A DNA stretch of 64,000 nucleotides from Chryseobacterium aahli (GTDB lineage: Bacteria > Bacteroidota > Bacteroidia > Flavobacteriales > Weeksellaceae). The notes under the pieces are model-generated. The model was given only the letters and a program-made list of their open reading frames with translations. It searched no databases and was not told the DNA's origin. The translations under genes were made by a program, and so were the position numbers. Each line of letters begins with the position of its first letter. Position 1 is the first letter of the stretch. Positions 44,340 through 53,211 of this stretch are shown here, piece by piece. Location of the stretch: positions 494,635-558,634 of the forward strand of contig NZ_JALDNB010000003.1 in the NCBI RefSeq assembly GCF_022699665.1. Reading direction: 5' to 3'.

Positions 44340-44999
44340 TTAACTTTTTCTAAATTTTTCTTTGAATAAGAACTTCCCTAGATCTACAACTTTTCTCAAC
44401 GGTTCATTATCCATCAGTTCGAATCCTGTATCAATCGTTTTTTCGATGAAAATGTCTGTCTTTTCAAATGATGGCGAAGTGTCTTTTTTCCAAAATTCGA
44501 TGGCAGAAACCAAATGCAGCCAAAGTGCTTCTTCACGGGCTTTTTCGTGAAAATTTTTGATGTCATCTTTAGCTTTTTTGATTATTTTCCAATCATTAAA
44601 ATCTAAAGTTTTGACGAAATCACGATGCGCTTCTTTTAATTGATTTGAAATTTTCGCAGAATGTAATTTGTCATTTCCAAGAATTATCAGAACCAAAGAT
44701 CTGTTCATCGTCATATTTTCGAAAAAGATAAAATAGACGTTCAGTAATTTTTCTTTTGAAGTAATTTCGTTTGAACTGTTGACTTCAGAAGCCAATTCCA
44801 GAGATTTATCAAAAAGATTCACCAGCATCATTTTTTCAATCTGTTCAAAACTCGAAAAATAATCGTAAAAATCTTTCTCTTCAAATTCATTGTCTTTGGC
44901 AAAACGGTAAATGTTTTTCGGTCTTTCACCGTGATTTAAAATGTAATCACCGTACAGTTCAAATATCTTATCTTGTGTAATCAGAATATCTCTTTCCAT
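44340..44999 (-). CDS. TetR-like regulator
   Basis: 219 residues, all helical. The N-terminus has a degenerate TetR helix-turn-helix (KIFELYGDYILNHGERPKNI, FAKDNEFEEKDFYDYFSSFE), with the family's F-Y-x-Y/H-F recognition helix; the rest resembles the TetR C-terminal domain of flavobacterial regulators. It is first in the minus-strand operon and faces ribA across a 97-base spacer holding a perfect palindrome, so it probably represses both directions. The inducing signal is unknown. Confidence 0.75.
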   Translation of the reverse strand: MERDILITQDKIFELYGDYILNHGERPKNIYRFAKDNEFEEKDFYDYFSSFEQIEKMMLVNLFDKSLELASEVNSSNEITSKEKLLNVYFIFFENMTMNRSLVLIILGNDKLHSAKISNQLKEAHRDFVKTLDFNDWKIIKKAKDDIKNFHEKAREEALWLHLVSAIEFWKKDTSPSFEKTDIFIEKTIDTGFELMDNEPLRKVVDLGKFLFKEKFRKS

Positions 45000-45018
45000 T
45001 ATTAAATTTTATTTACAA

Positions 45019-45067
45019 CAAATTTAGTAATTAATTTTACTAATTAAATAAATAAAGTATAGATTTG
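45019..45067. promoter_or_regulatory. Divergent promoter with 20-bp palindromic operator
   Basis: A perfect inverted repeat, TTAGTAA-N6-TTACTAA, spans 45024-45043. It overlaps a TAAATTTG box reading left (45026-45019) towards the TetR operon and lies 16 bases before TAGATTTG (45060-45067) reading right towards ribA. The site is therefore placed to control both transcripts at once. The upstream TTG elements are not obvious on either side. Confidence 0.6.
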
Positions 45068-45096
45068 TACTATATAAATGATTTAAATTATAACAA

Positions 45097-45687
45097 ATGC
45101 TCAAAGTACAAGCTCAATCTAATATACCGACAGATTTTGGAATGTTTACAGTATATGCATTTTCTGAAAATGAAAATGACTGGAGTCCTCATTTGGTTTG
45201 GGTTGCGGAGAAAACTGATTTTAATGAAACTGTAAATGTGCGTTTCCATTCAGAATGCATCACCGGAGAAGTTTTTCATTCCAGAAAGTGTGAATGTGGG
45301 CAACAATTGGATGCTGCAATGGAATTTACTTCAGAAAACGGTGGAATCATTATTTACCTTAGACAGGAAGGAAGAAATATAGGAATTATCAATAAACTTA
45401 AAGCGTATGCACTGCAAGAGCAGGGTTTTGATACGGTAGAAGCCAATCTGAAACTAGGTTTGCCGGCAGACGGTAGAGATTTTGGTGTCGCCATAGAAAT
45501 TTTAAAAATTCTTAATATCTCAACCGTAAATCTTCTGACCAATAATCCTGAGAAATTAAAATCTCTTGATAATAGCGGTATTTTGTTAAACAAAAGAATT
45601 CCGCTGGAAATTGATTCTAACGCTACCAATGAGTCTTACCTTATCAAAAAGAAAGATTATTTCGGACATTTTTTAGAAAAGGTATAG
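45097..45687 (+). CDS. ribA: GTP cyclohydrolase II
   Basis: 196 residues. Zinc and active-site motifs: FHSECITGEVFHSRKCECGQ (C-x10-C-x-C), IIYLRQEGRNIGIINKLKAY, EANLKLGLPADGRDFGVAIE, NLLTNNPEKLKSL. It opens GTP to the first intermediate of riboflavin and deazaflavin synthesis. It is a stand-alone domain, not the usual RibBA fusion of the flavin operon, and sits in a regulated cluster with DUF2256; a dedicated supply of flavin for a photoreceptor is a reasonable guess. Confidence 0.92.
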   Translation: MLKVQAQSNIPTDFGMFTVYAFSENENDWSPHLVWVAEKTDFNETVNVRFHSECITGEVFHSRKCECGQQLDAAMEFTSENGGIIIYLRQEGRNIGIINKLKAYALQEQGFDTVEANLKLGLPADGRDFGVAIEILKILNISTVNLLTNNPEKLKSLDNSGILLNKRIPLEIDSNATNESYLIKKKDYFGHFLEKV

Positions 45688-45736
45688 TTTTCTCATTGGA
45701 TGTGAGAAATTCTGACCATCAATCAAATTCATCATT

Positions 45737-47176
45737 ATGAAAAAAATACTGCTTACAGGAGCTACAGGATATATTGGGAAAAGAATGATCAGCGTGATTA
45801 CCGAGCAAGGCTACAAGGCTGTTTGCTGCAGTCGTGATGTCAGCCGTTTTTCGAAGCCTGCAGGAATTAAAGATGATCTGATAGAAGTTATTGAAGTCGA
45901 TTTTCTGAAAGAGGAAACTTTGAAGAATATTCCTGATGATATATCGGGAGCTTATTATCTTATGCATTCAATGAGTTCAAGTGATGATTATGAAGAATCT
46001 GAAAAAATTTGTGCTCAGAATTTTGTTTCTGCAATCGAAAAAACGCATTGCGAACATATCATTTACTTGTCCGGATTGGTCAATCAGAAAGAATTATCAA
46101 AGCACCTGAATTCGAGATTTAATGTCGAGAAAATATTGATTGAATGTAAAATTCCGACAACTGTTTTACGGGCAGGAATAATCATTGGCTCGGGTAGTGC
46201 TTCATTTGAAATTGTCCGTGATCTCGTGGAAAAGCTTCCCGTAATGATCACTCCAAAATGGCTGGAAACAAAATGCCAACCGATTGGAATCGCCAATGTT
46301 CTGGATTTTCTGATTTTCACCTTATTTAAAAAAGAAACCTACCACAAAAGTTTCGACATCGGTTGTGATGATGTTTTAACTTATAAAGAAATTCTTTTAG
46401 GTTACGCTAAAGTGCGAGGTTTAAAAAGAAGCATTTTCATTTTACCGGTAATGACACCGAAATTATCATCCTATTGGCTGTATTTTATTACTTCGACCAC
46501 TTATAGTTTGGCAAGTTCACTCGTCGGAAGTATGAAGATTGAAGTCATTTGCAAGCAAGAGAGTCTTGACGAAATTAAGAAAATAACAGGCGTTCATCCA
46601 TTAAGTTATAAAGAGGCTTTGCAAAGAACGATGGCAAAAATTCAGGCTAATGAAATACGTTCCAGCTGGAAAGACAGTTTTATCAGCAGCAGAAATGATT
46701 CTTCGCTTAAAGAATATATTGAAGTTCCTCATTTCGGATGTTTCAAAGATATAAGAAGTTATGAATACGATGATCGTGAAAAATGCCTAGACAGAGTTTT
46801 TGGCTTAGGTGGCAATAATGGTTGGTACGGACAAAGTCTTTGGAAAATAAGAGGTTATATGGATGTTATGGTGGGTGGTCCCGGCTTGAGAAGAGGCAGA
46901 ACACATCCGACTCTTTTACATGAGGGTGATGCACTGGATTTTTGGCGCGTGATTTATGCCAACAGAGATGAAGGGAAATTGATTCTCTTTGCTGAAATGA
47001 AATTACCTGGAGAAGCTTGGCTAATGTTCAAATTATATAGAGGGAAACTTTGGCAGAAAGCGGTTTTCCGGCCGAAAGGATTGTGGGGGAGACTATATTG
47101 GTATTCAGTTTTGCCATTTCACGGAATTATTTTTAAGGGGATGGTAAGAAGATTAGCTGATAATTCTTTAAAATAG
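45737..47176 (+). CDS. NAD(P)-binding epimerase fused to DUF2867
   Basis: 479 residues. The first 290 form an atypical SDR/NmrA-like domain (KKILLTGATGYIGKRMISVI, YYLMHSMSSSDDYEESEKIC, HIIYLSGLVN, TVLRAGIIIGSGSASFEIVR). The last 170 are DUF2867 (CLDRVFGLGGNNGWYGQSLW, MVGGPGLRRGRTHPTLLHEG, LKLPGEAWLMFKL-like, FRPKGLWGRLYWYSVLPFHG). This two-domain protein is a regular member of the DUF2256/photolyase neighbourhoods. It follows ribA by 49 bases in the same transcript. Substrate unknown. Confidence 0.88.
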   Translation: MKKILLTGATGYIGKRMISVITEQGYKAVCCSRDVSRFSKPAGIKDDLIEVIEVDFLKEETLKNIPDDISGAYYLMHSMSSSDDYEESEKICAQNFVSAIEKTHCEHIIYLSGLVNQKELSKHLNSRFNVEKILIECKIPTTVLRAGIIIGSGSASFEIVRDLVEKLPVMITPKWLETKCQPIGIANVLDFLIFTLFKKETYHKSFDIGCDDVLTYKEILLGYAKVRGLKRSIFILPVMTPKLSSYWLYFITSTTYSLASSLVGSMKIEVICKQESLDEIKKITGVHPLSYKEALQRTMAKIQANEIRSSWKDSFISSRNDSSLKEYIEVPHFGCFKDIRSYEYDDREKCLDRVFGLGGNNGWYGQSLWKIRGYMDVMVGGPGLRRGRTHPTLLHEGDALDFWRVIYANRDEGKLILFAEMKLPGEAWLMFKLYRGKLWQKAVFRPKGLWGRLYWYSVLPFHGIIFKGMVRRLADNSLK

Positions 47177-47211
47177 ATTTTTTAGTCTCATAAAATATTT
47201 TCTGCTGCTAG

Positions 47212-47262
47212 CTAATTCAAGTCTTCTACAAAAGTGTACGAGAAATGAACCTCTGTGGTCAC
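47212..47262 (-). pseudogene. Relic coding tail, repeat family 1 (copy 3)
   Basis: Reads VTTEVHFSYTFVEDLN then TAG and LAAEN, paralleling VTREMQFSNTFVDDLNKLA of the relic at 10497-10586. The copy carries a stop inside the shared part and is flanked by unrelated sequence. Confidence 0.4.
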
Positions 47263-47289
47263 TTATGGGTAATTTTTTAAAATTTTCTG

Positions 47290-47780
47290 CTATTCTGAAC
47301 AAGGAGAATGTAAAATAAAGTCACAGAAATTTTTTGATTTAAAATTAGGTATCATAAAAGCACATATATCAGCTTTGATATTACCAGAAGTTGTTTCCGT
47401 TTTGTGCTCAAATCCATTAAAAAAATGTTGGAATAATTTTGTTTTTAAAATCATTTCGTGGGAATGCTTTTAATATTTCCTCTCTGTGTTTTGAAGTTAA
47501 ATGTTCATAACCTTCTCCCATAAGATTCAAGCCAACACCTGAATAAATCAAAGCTACCTCATTCTCTTTGTGTTATGCAATAGCGATGGTGGTATGTAAA
47601 GCAATAGTATTACAAACCAGTTGCAATTTCTCCTTTGGTAATCCGTGACTTCCTAAAAATTCTCTTGCTGCATTGGCTCCGTCTACTTCAAATCTAAGAT
47701 TCTTACTGCTTATAGTTCGATACGAGACCTAAATCGTGAAATACAGAAGCGACTACAATAACTCTGTATCGCGATCTAAA
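47290..47780 (-). pseudogene. HD-domain protein, heavily damaged
   Basis: Minus-strand fragments in three frames make one protein: VIVVASVFHDLGLVSNYK (HD motif), then after a shift near 47710 RFEVDGANAAREFLGSHGLP and LQLVCNTIALHTTIAIA, TAA at 47573-47575, HKENEVALIYSGVGLNLMGE, HREEILKAFPRNDFKNKIIP, a shift in a seven-base T run (about 47420) and FNGFEHKTETTSGNIKADIC to TAG at 47290. HD proteins of this kind are metal-dependent phosphohydrolases or nitrile/cyanamide hydratases. At least three lesions show an old loss. The 200 bases further right hold a vague N-terminal piece. Confidence 0.85.
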
Positions 47781-47992
47781 TTATTGCTTTGATCCCTATG
47801 TTTACAAAGTCCTGTCGATAATCAGCCGGAGCCATTGACTGAATTGTTCTGAAGTAGAGCTCGTATGAAATTTATTTTACAGGTTTTGAGCTAAACTGTA
47901 AAAACCTTTTTGCTTCTGCTGTAATCTGTCCGTTGATAATTTCTTTTGCGTTTTTGTTACTGCATCTTTTGCAGATTTCACTTATAAAATGC

Positions 47993-49180
47993 TTAGCTCT
48001 GTTCACATACAGATGCTATAGGTTTCAATTGATCTGTTTTTTCGTTTTCTGTAATGTTTTTCGGGAAGGTCACAAAGCTCAGAATAAACGTTACTGTCAA
48101 CAACAGAATGCTTACCCATAAAACATAATGAATTCCGTAATAAGCACTTACTAGTCCTCCGAGAAATGCACCTAATGAAATTCCAATATTAAAGGAGGAA
48201 GTCAGTAAACTATTTACAAATTCTAATGCATGATGGGGAACAGATTGTGTTGTTCGGATATTTGAAACCAAAAATCCCCCAGTATGTATCATTCCCCACA
48301 GGGATACAATGATGACCATAGGAATATAGTTTCCTCCAAGATAGTAGGCGAGTATCTGTACCGTCACTAAGAGGATTAAAAATATTCTTGCAGTCAAGAG
48401 CACATTGCGATTCAATGCTATTCCCATGAGCCAATTACCTAAAGTGCCCATACAACCGAAAAGGAGTAGCATTATACTGATTTGTGCACCATCCATTTTG
48501 GTAATCTGTTCAAGGTAAGCAGTAAGGTAGGTATAACTGGCAAACATTGCTGCTAATGTGGCTATGGTAGAAATCAGATTGAGCCATAACAGAGGACTTT
48601 TCAAAACCGTTACCTGATTCCTGGTGGATATTGCAGGATCTGCCGGTATAGAAGGTATAAAGAGGAGCAGGCCAATAAAAGCAATCAAACTTATAGAGCT
48701 ACTAAGGAAAAATGATGCCTGCCAACTATGAAAGAGATCTACTGCATAAGTTGTTAAGGGAATACCGAGTACTGTGGCTAAGCTTAATCCCAACATTACT
48801 GTAGACACCCCTTTTGCTCCTTTTTCCTTGAATGCAATTGCAATAGAAATATTCCAGAATAAGGGATGTAATATCGCTGGCAAAATTCGTGCAACCATAA
48901 GCATCGTGAAATTGGTGGAAAATGCAGAGAGTAAGTTGGATAAAACAAATATACTCATGACTAGACATAGCAAGAGTTTTCGGTTTATTTTGGTTGTTAA
49001 TGACGTGATAAAGGGGGAAGAAACTGCGACAGTTATCGCAAAGGCACTAAGTAGCCAACCCGCTGTATCGAGAGATACACCGAATTGCCGACTAAGAGTC
49101 GGTAGAATGCCGATTATCCCAAATTCAGTGGTAATAATGCCAAAGGCTCCGAGTGCTAAAATGTAGATTGAAGTTTTCAT
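47993..49180 (-). CDS. MFS transporter, AraJ/arabinose-efflux-like
   Basis: 395 residues with 12 hydrophobic helices. The N-terminal half has the DHA1 features: ALGAFGIITTEFGIIGILPT in helix 1, FGVSLDTAGWLLSAFAITVA, and NRKLLLCLVMSIFVLSNLLS after the first loop; the second half has FGCMGTLGNWLMGIALNRNV. Such proteins expel sugars, drugs or metabolites with protons. The AraC regulator starts 88 bases away on the other strand and is likely its controller. Confidence 0.9.
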   Translation of the reverse strand: MKTSIYILALGAFGIITTEFGIIGILPTLSRQFGVSLDTAGWLLSAFAITVAVSSPFITSLTTKINRKLLLCLVMSIFVLSNLLSAFSTNFTMLMVARILPAILHPLFWNISIAIAFKEKGAKGVSTVMLGLSLATVLGIPLTTYAVDLFHSWQASFFLSSSISLIAFIGLLLFIPSIPADPAISTRNQVTVLKSPLLWLNLISTIATLAAMFASYTYLTAYLEQITKMDGAQISIMLLLFGCMGTLGNWLMGIALNRNVLLTARIFLILLVTVQILAYYLGGNYIPMVIIVSLWGMIHTGGFLVSNIRTTQSVPHHALEFVNSLLTSSFNIGISLGAFLGGLVSAYYGIHYVLWVSILLLTVTFILSFVTFPKNITENEKTDQLKPIASVCEQS

Positions 49181-49268
49181 TAATGCATAAAATTATGATG
49201 TAGCAAATTTGAACAGAAAATTTGTAAAAAATCAGTATATTTTAATGATAATTGAGTATTTTTACCAT

Positions 49269-50114
49269 ATGAGAAGAGAGAATATAGATCAGTTGGTAAA
49301 AGTAGAATACCATCAGGCGGCCAGCTGTCCCTTAAAAGATAGCCAGTACTCCTTTTTCCAAATTATATGTGTAATCTCTGGAAGAGGATTTCTTAAGATA
49401 AACAACAATATTGCTTCTTATGGTAAAGGCAGCCTGATTCTGCTTACACCAAATGACCAACACAATCTGGAAATTATTGAAACTACGGAGCTTTTGCTCG
49501 TGAAGTTCAGTGAACGTTATATAAAGGAATACAAGTGGAATAGTATTAATTCTATGGAATGTCTACTATATGGTGCTTCCTTTTTGTCTGGGTGTATTTT
49601 ACAGAATAAACCTGATATCGTTTTGGTTGATTCGATCGTAGCTTCACTGCTCCACGGCCTAAATCATCCAGACCTATACCACGAGGAGCTGACCTTACAT
49701 TACGTAAATGCATTGATCGTGATCGCTGCAAGGAATATTTCAAAGATGAGAGCTGAGTATGTTACTTCCGGTACTGATAAAAGAGTAGTTGATATTATTG
49801 ACTATATCCAGGGAAACATCCATGATCCAGCAGTGCTGAAGGTTTCTGTGATATCTCGGAAATTTGGCTTTTCAGACACCTATCTTGGCAGTTACTTTAA
49901 AAAGCAATGCGGGGAAACTATCCAGCAATATATATTGAATTATAAAATGAGATTGATTGAACATCGGCTCTTATTTAGTGATATGAGGGTCAATGAAATT
50001 GTAACTGAGTTTGGTTTTTCAGATGAAAGCCATCTGAATAAGTTTTTTAAAAAACGACATCATATGAGCTTGACGGAATTCAAAAAGATGAAAGGATATA
50101 AAGCAATGGTATAA
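49269..50114 (+). CDS. AraC-family transcriptional regulator
   Basis: 281 residues from the ATG at 49269 (MRRENIDQLVKVEYHQAASC); earlier in-frame starts exist at 49245 (ATG) and 49209 (TTG). An N-terminal cupin-like sensor (FQIICVISGRGFLKINNNIA, GSLILLTPNDQHNLEII) is followed by the two helix-turn-helix units of AraC (VSVISRKFGFSDTYLGSYFK, EIVTEFGFSDESHLNKFFKK). Divergent from the MFS gene, which it probably activates or represses. Ligand unknown. Confidence 0.88.
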   Translation: MRRENIDQLVKVEYHQAASCPLKDSQYSFFQIICVISGRGFLKINNNIASYGKGSLILLTPNDQHNLEIIETTELLLVKFSERYIKEYKWNSINSMECLLYGASFLSGCILQNKPDIVLVDSIVASLLHGLNHPDLYHEELTLHYVNALIVIAARNISKMRAEYVTSGTDKRVVDIIDYIQGNIHDPAVLKVSVISRKFGFSDTYLGSYFKKQCGETIQQYILNYKMRLIEHRLLFSDMRVNEIVTEFGFSDESHLNKFFKKRHHMSLTEFKKMKGYKAMV

Positions 50115-50369
50115 ATATCACGCAACTTATAACCTTGGAAATTTACTCATCTTTGTTCTTGTTATGGAGTTTGGTTAATGCATTTTTACTTTTATCCTCC
50201 TTTATACCCACTGATCTTCCGTCAAATCGTATTTATTTTCTGTGTGAAGGCTTACGCTAATGCAGTTTAATTTACTGAAAAAGAGTTTTAGAAATTCTTA
50301 GTTTAAATTTAAATACAGTTCTCACCACTTGAGATTACTTGAATTGACTTATAAAGTTTCTGTCAAAAT

Positions 50370-50936
50370 TTATTTCTCCACTATCGAAATTAGTTTTACC
50401 ATCATCTCAATTACTCCTTTTTTTTGCAGAGGAATAACATTGCTTACAATTGTATAACCTTCTACAAATGGAATAAGAAAACTTACAATTTCATGGGGTT
50501 TTTGACAGAATGTGGAGACCAAATCTATCATCCACAAGCAGTACGTCTTGTAATAAGTTTCTACAGCATCCTGCAGTTCTTTATTTCTTGCTGCCAAAGT
50601 CCATATTTCCTGAAACATTAAGGTCTGATTGCTTGATCTTCCATCTATCAACAACATATTCAATATCTTTTCCAGAAAAACATTTTTATCCGGTGCGTTG
50701 TTAACACTCAAAATTTTAATAGCCTGAGAAAGTTCTTTCTTGCAACTTTCAAAGTAAAATTCTACAGTGGCGATCAAAAGCAGGTTTTTATCCTTATAAT
50801 AATACTGAAGATTGCTTAAAGACAAATTGGCATTTTTTGCTACTTTCCTCATAGAGAGATTTTCTGCTCCTTCCTTGGTAAGTAAATCTATCGTTGTTGC
50901 TAAAATCTTGTTTAAACGCTCCTCTTTTTTGTCCAT
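50370..50936 (-). CDS. TetR-family repressor
   Basis: 188 residues. N-terminal helix-turn-helix NLSMRKVAKNANLSLSNLQY followed by YYKDKNLLLIATVEFYF, a standard TetR DNA-binding domain; the remainder is the ligand/dimer domain. Two 16-bp operators lie between it and the divergent gene at 51041, 40 and 65 bases before its start, so autoregulation and control of the neighbour are very likely. Inducer unknown. Confidence 0.9.
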   Translation of the reverse strand: MDKKEERLNKILATTIDLLTKEGAENLSMRKVAKNANLSLSNLQYYYKDKNLLLIATVEFYFESCKKELSQAIKILSVNNAPDKNVFLEKILNMLLIDGRSSNQTLMFQEIWTLAARNKELQDAVETYYKTYCLWMIDLVSTFCQKPHEIVSFLIPFVEGYTIVSNVIPLQKKGVIEMMVKLISIVEK

Positions 50937-50971
50937 GCGGTAAATTTAAAAATAAAATATTAAAGTAGTGT

Positions 50972-51017
50972 TTGTTTAGGTCAAATGACCTATATTTGTA
51001 TTAGGTCATTTGACCTA
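50972..51017 (+). promoter_or_regulatory. Promoter flanked by two TetR operators
   Basis: TTG (50972-50974), 16 bases, TATATTTG (50991-50998). Operator 1, TAGGTCAAATGACCTA (50977-50992), fills the spacer; operator 2, TAGGTCATTTGACCTA (51002-51017), covers the start of transcription. Each has perfect 7-bp arms TAGGTCA/TGACCTA, and operator 2 is the exact reverse complement of operator 1; centres are 25 bp apart. Confidence 0.85.
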
Positions 51018-51040
51018 ATTTAACATTTAAAATATTTTTC

Positions 51041-52045
51041 ATGGAATTACAAGAAAAAAGAATCTTAATCATTGGCGGTTATGGCCAAGTGGGAAGCAAC
51101 ATAGCACGTCTCATCAGAAAAGCTGACAGTACCATTGAATTCATTCTAGCAGGTAGAAACCCTCAGAATGGCGAAGTGCTTGCAAAGGAATTAACTAATG
51201 CTGAAACCGCCTATATCAATCTTGAGGAAGGTTTTACTTTAGCTCAATTTCTAAAAATTGACCTTATCATATCTGCATTGGGTGACCACAGCAATATCTT
51301 AAGGGAAACTGCTATTTTAAATGGTATTGCCTGTATTACGGTAAGCGAACTGGCTGATCAGATTTCTCCTACGGCGTTTCTGAGCCTGCATAAAACAATA
51401 GCGGCTCCGATTGTTTTTGCCGGACATTGGCAGGCAGGATTGTTGACTCTTGTGGTTAAGCAGCTGGTAGAAAAATTCAGCCATATTACAACTGTAGAAA
51501 CGGCCGGATTATATGATGAGAAAGATCCCGTGGGACCATTGGTTACAGACGAGGTAACAGGTTTTGTAGGCCGGGCACTGATACGTCAGGCTGGAAAATG
51601 GCTGCATGTAGAATCTAAAGCTAATACAAGATTAATTAATCTGTACGATGATTCATCGGCGGTGGGTTATCCAATGGGTACTCTTGATGTTCCCAGTATC
51701 GCTGCATTTACTGGTGCCGGAAATATCCGATTTGATTTCATTGTCGGTGATTCAATAGGCAGTGGTAAGGGGTTGGAAGCTTCGCATGATCTGTATATTG
51801 AAATTGAAGGTGTCTTATTATCCGGTGAAAAGAAGAAGCTTCGCACGGTAGTTTACGGATCAAAGGGAAATTCTCATCTCACTGCTGTAGGTATATATTT
51901 GATTACAGAAAAGATATTAGGTCTAAACGGAAAATCCGAGCAGAAGACAGGAGGCCTGTATCTTCCTGAAACTATTGTTGCAGAAGACAATATCATCAAA
52001 CGTTTATCAGGATTCGGAATTCACACCATTGAAGATATCGGTTAG
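51041..52045 (+). CDS. Saccharopine-dehydrogenase-like NAD(P)-binding protein
   Basis: 334 residues. N-terminal Rossmann domain ILIIGGYGQVGSNIARLIRK with the GGYGxVG loop and FILAGRNPQNGEVLAKEL as in saccharopine dehydrogenase-like proteins; LIISALGDHSNILRETAILN and IAAPIVFAGHWQAGLLTLVV follow. The second half is the family's alpha/beta domain. Cytoplasmic, probably an oxidoreductase acting on an unknown acid or lipid precursor. It is the target of the divergent TetR repressor, which suggests induction by a small molecule, and is followed by an NTF2-like gene. Confidence 0.8.
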   Translation: MELQEKRILIIGGYGQVGSNIARLIRKADSTIEFILAGRNPQNGEVLAKELTNAETAYINLEEGFTLAQFLKIDLIISALGDHSNILRETAILNGIACITVSELADQISPTAFLSLHKTIAAPIVFAGHWQAGLLTLVVKQLVEKFSHITTVETAGLYDEKDPVGPLVTDEVTGFVGRALIRQAGKWLHVESKANTRLINLYDDSSAVGYPMGTLDVPSIAAFTGAGNIRFDFIVGDSIGSGKGLEASHDLYIEIEGVLLSGEKKKLRTVVYGSKGNSHLTAVGIYLITEKILGLNGKSEQKTGGLYLPETIVAEDNIIKRLSGFGIHTIEDIG

Positions 52046-52081
52046 AATCTAATCTAAAATTTATTCAATTTAGCTTTTAAT

Positions 52082-52519
52082 ATGAAAAAAACATTAATCA
52101 TAATCTCACTTTTGCTTTTAGCATTCAACGTTAATGCACAAGCAAAAAATAATAATCTAAAACAACAGAAAAATATGAACAACACAACAATCCTGCACAC
52201 AGCCAATGAATATGTATCAAAAGGCGATTATGAAAGTTTTTTAGCTTACTGCACCTCTGATACGAAATGGGTATTTGTGGGCGAGCGTATCCTTCATTGT
52301 AAAGAAGAGGTTCGGGCCTATATGAAAGAATTTTATATTGAACCACCGGTATTTGATGTGGAATTGGCTATCGAAGACGGGGATTTTGTCACGGTAACGG
52401 GTAACATAAGATTAAAAAATAAGATGGGGAATTACGAACATTTTAATTACTGTGATATCTGGCGATTCGAAGATGGAAAAATTGCGGAGCTGAAAGCATT
52501 TGTGATAGAAAAGAATTAA
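52082..52519 (+). CDS. Secreted NTF2/SnoaL-like protein
   Basis: 145 residues with a signal peptide (LIIISLLLLAFNVNAQ). The mature part has the NTF2-like alpha+beta pattern: HTANEYVSKGDYESFLAYCT, DTKWVFVGERILHCKEEVRA, YMKEFYIEPPVFDVELAIED, YCDIWRFEDGKIAELKAFVI. A second ATG (residue 35, MNNTTILHTANEY) could yield a cytoplasmic form of the usual family length. The fold binds or converts small hydrophobic compounds. Follows the dehydrogenase by 36 bases. A piece of this gene is repeated at about 61105-61150. Confidence 0.75.
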   Translation: MKKTLIIISLLLLAFNVNAQAKNNNLKQQKNMNNTTILHTANEYVSKGDYESFLAYCTSDTKWVFVGERILHCKEEVRAYMKEFYIEPPVFDVELAIEDGDFVTVTGNIRLKNKMGNYEHFNYCDIWRFEDGKIAELKAFVIEKN

Positions 52520-52697
52520 GGGTTAACTTTATTAAAAGCTGCTTCTATGTTTAGCTAAAAAGGTTTTTTTGAATTATTTATCTGTAAGTCATTTGTAACA
52601 ACTCAATATTTTTTTAAGAAAAATTTAGCATTTAAACAGTTACCACATGGTACGGCTCTTGAAAAAAGATAAATACACTAGCAAAAAATATTTTATT

Positions 52698-53149
52698 ATG
52701 GACAACAGTAAAACAGTATCAACTTTAAATGATTTATTAAACATTACGAACGACAGAATCAAAGGATTCAGCAAAGTAGAAGACAAAGTATGGGAGACGT
52801 ATTCACCGTTAAAAATGATTATGATCAAATGGTGAGAGAATCTCAAACGATGAAATCTGAACTGATAGCACTAATCAGTGAAAGTGGAGGTGAAGTGGAT
52901 GATACTTCCACAACTGCCGGAGCATTACACAGAACTTGGATTGATGTTAAAAATGCATTTGGCGGTGATAATGCTGAATCAACATTGGAAAATGTGGTTT
53001 TTGGAGAAAATGCAGCGATTGACGCATATGAAGAGGCACTCTAAGATGGAAATTTATGTCCTCAAAGCACAGCGGTTGTTGCTCGTCAATTAGAACAGTT
53101 AAAATCATCTTATACAAAATTTGAAACACTTAATACAAGTGTAGATTAG
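52698..53149 (+). pseudogene. DUF2383 (PA2169-type) ferritin-like protein, broken
   Basis: The first frame starts MDNSKTVSTLNDLLNITNDR, IKGFSKVEDKVWE and is lost near 52795. The next frame continues VKNDYDQMVRESQTMKSELI, TTAGALHRTWIDVKNAFGGD, NVVFGENAAIDAYEEAL to TAA at 53042-53044, and beyond it, in the same frame, DGNLCPQSTAVVARQLEQLK to TAG at 53147. Joined, these give the four-helix bundle of DUF2383 with its conserved GE and D-Y-E residues. One frameshift and one nonsense codon. Confidence 0.85.
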
Positions 53150-53171
53150 TAATATAGTTATTATTTGATTG

Positions 53172-53205
53172 ACTCCTAAAAGCGAAAGTTTTTAGGAGTT
53201 TTTGC
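53172..53205 (+). terminator. Intrinsic terminator after the DUF2383 remnant
   Basis: Stem ACTCCTAAAA/TTTTAGGAGT, loop of eight, then TTTTTGC. It is still intact although the gene is not. Confidence 0.75.
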
Positions 53206-53211
53206 TTACAA

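Noticed and set aside
45687..45712. TTTCTCA/TGAGAAA hairpin after ribA as terminator
   Set aside because: Short stem, no T run, and the next gene follows in 49 bases.
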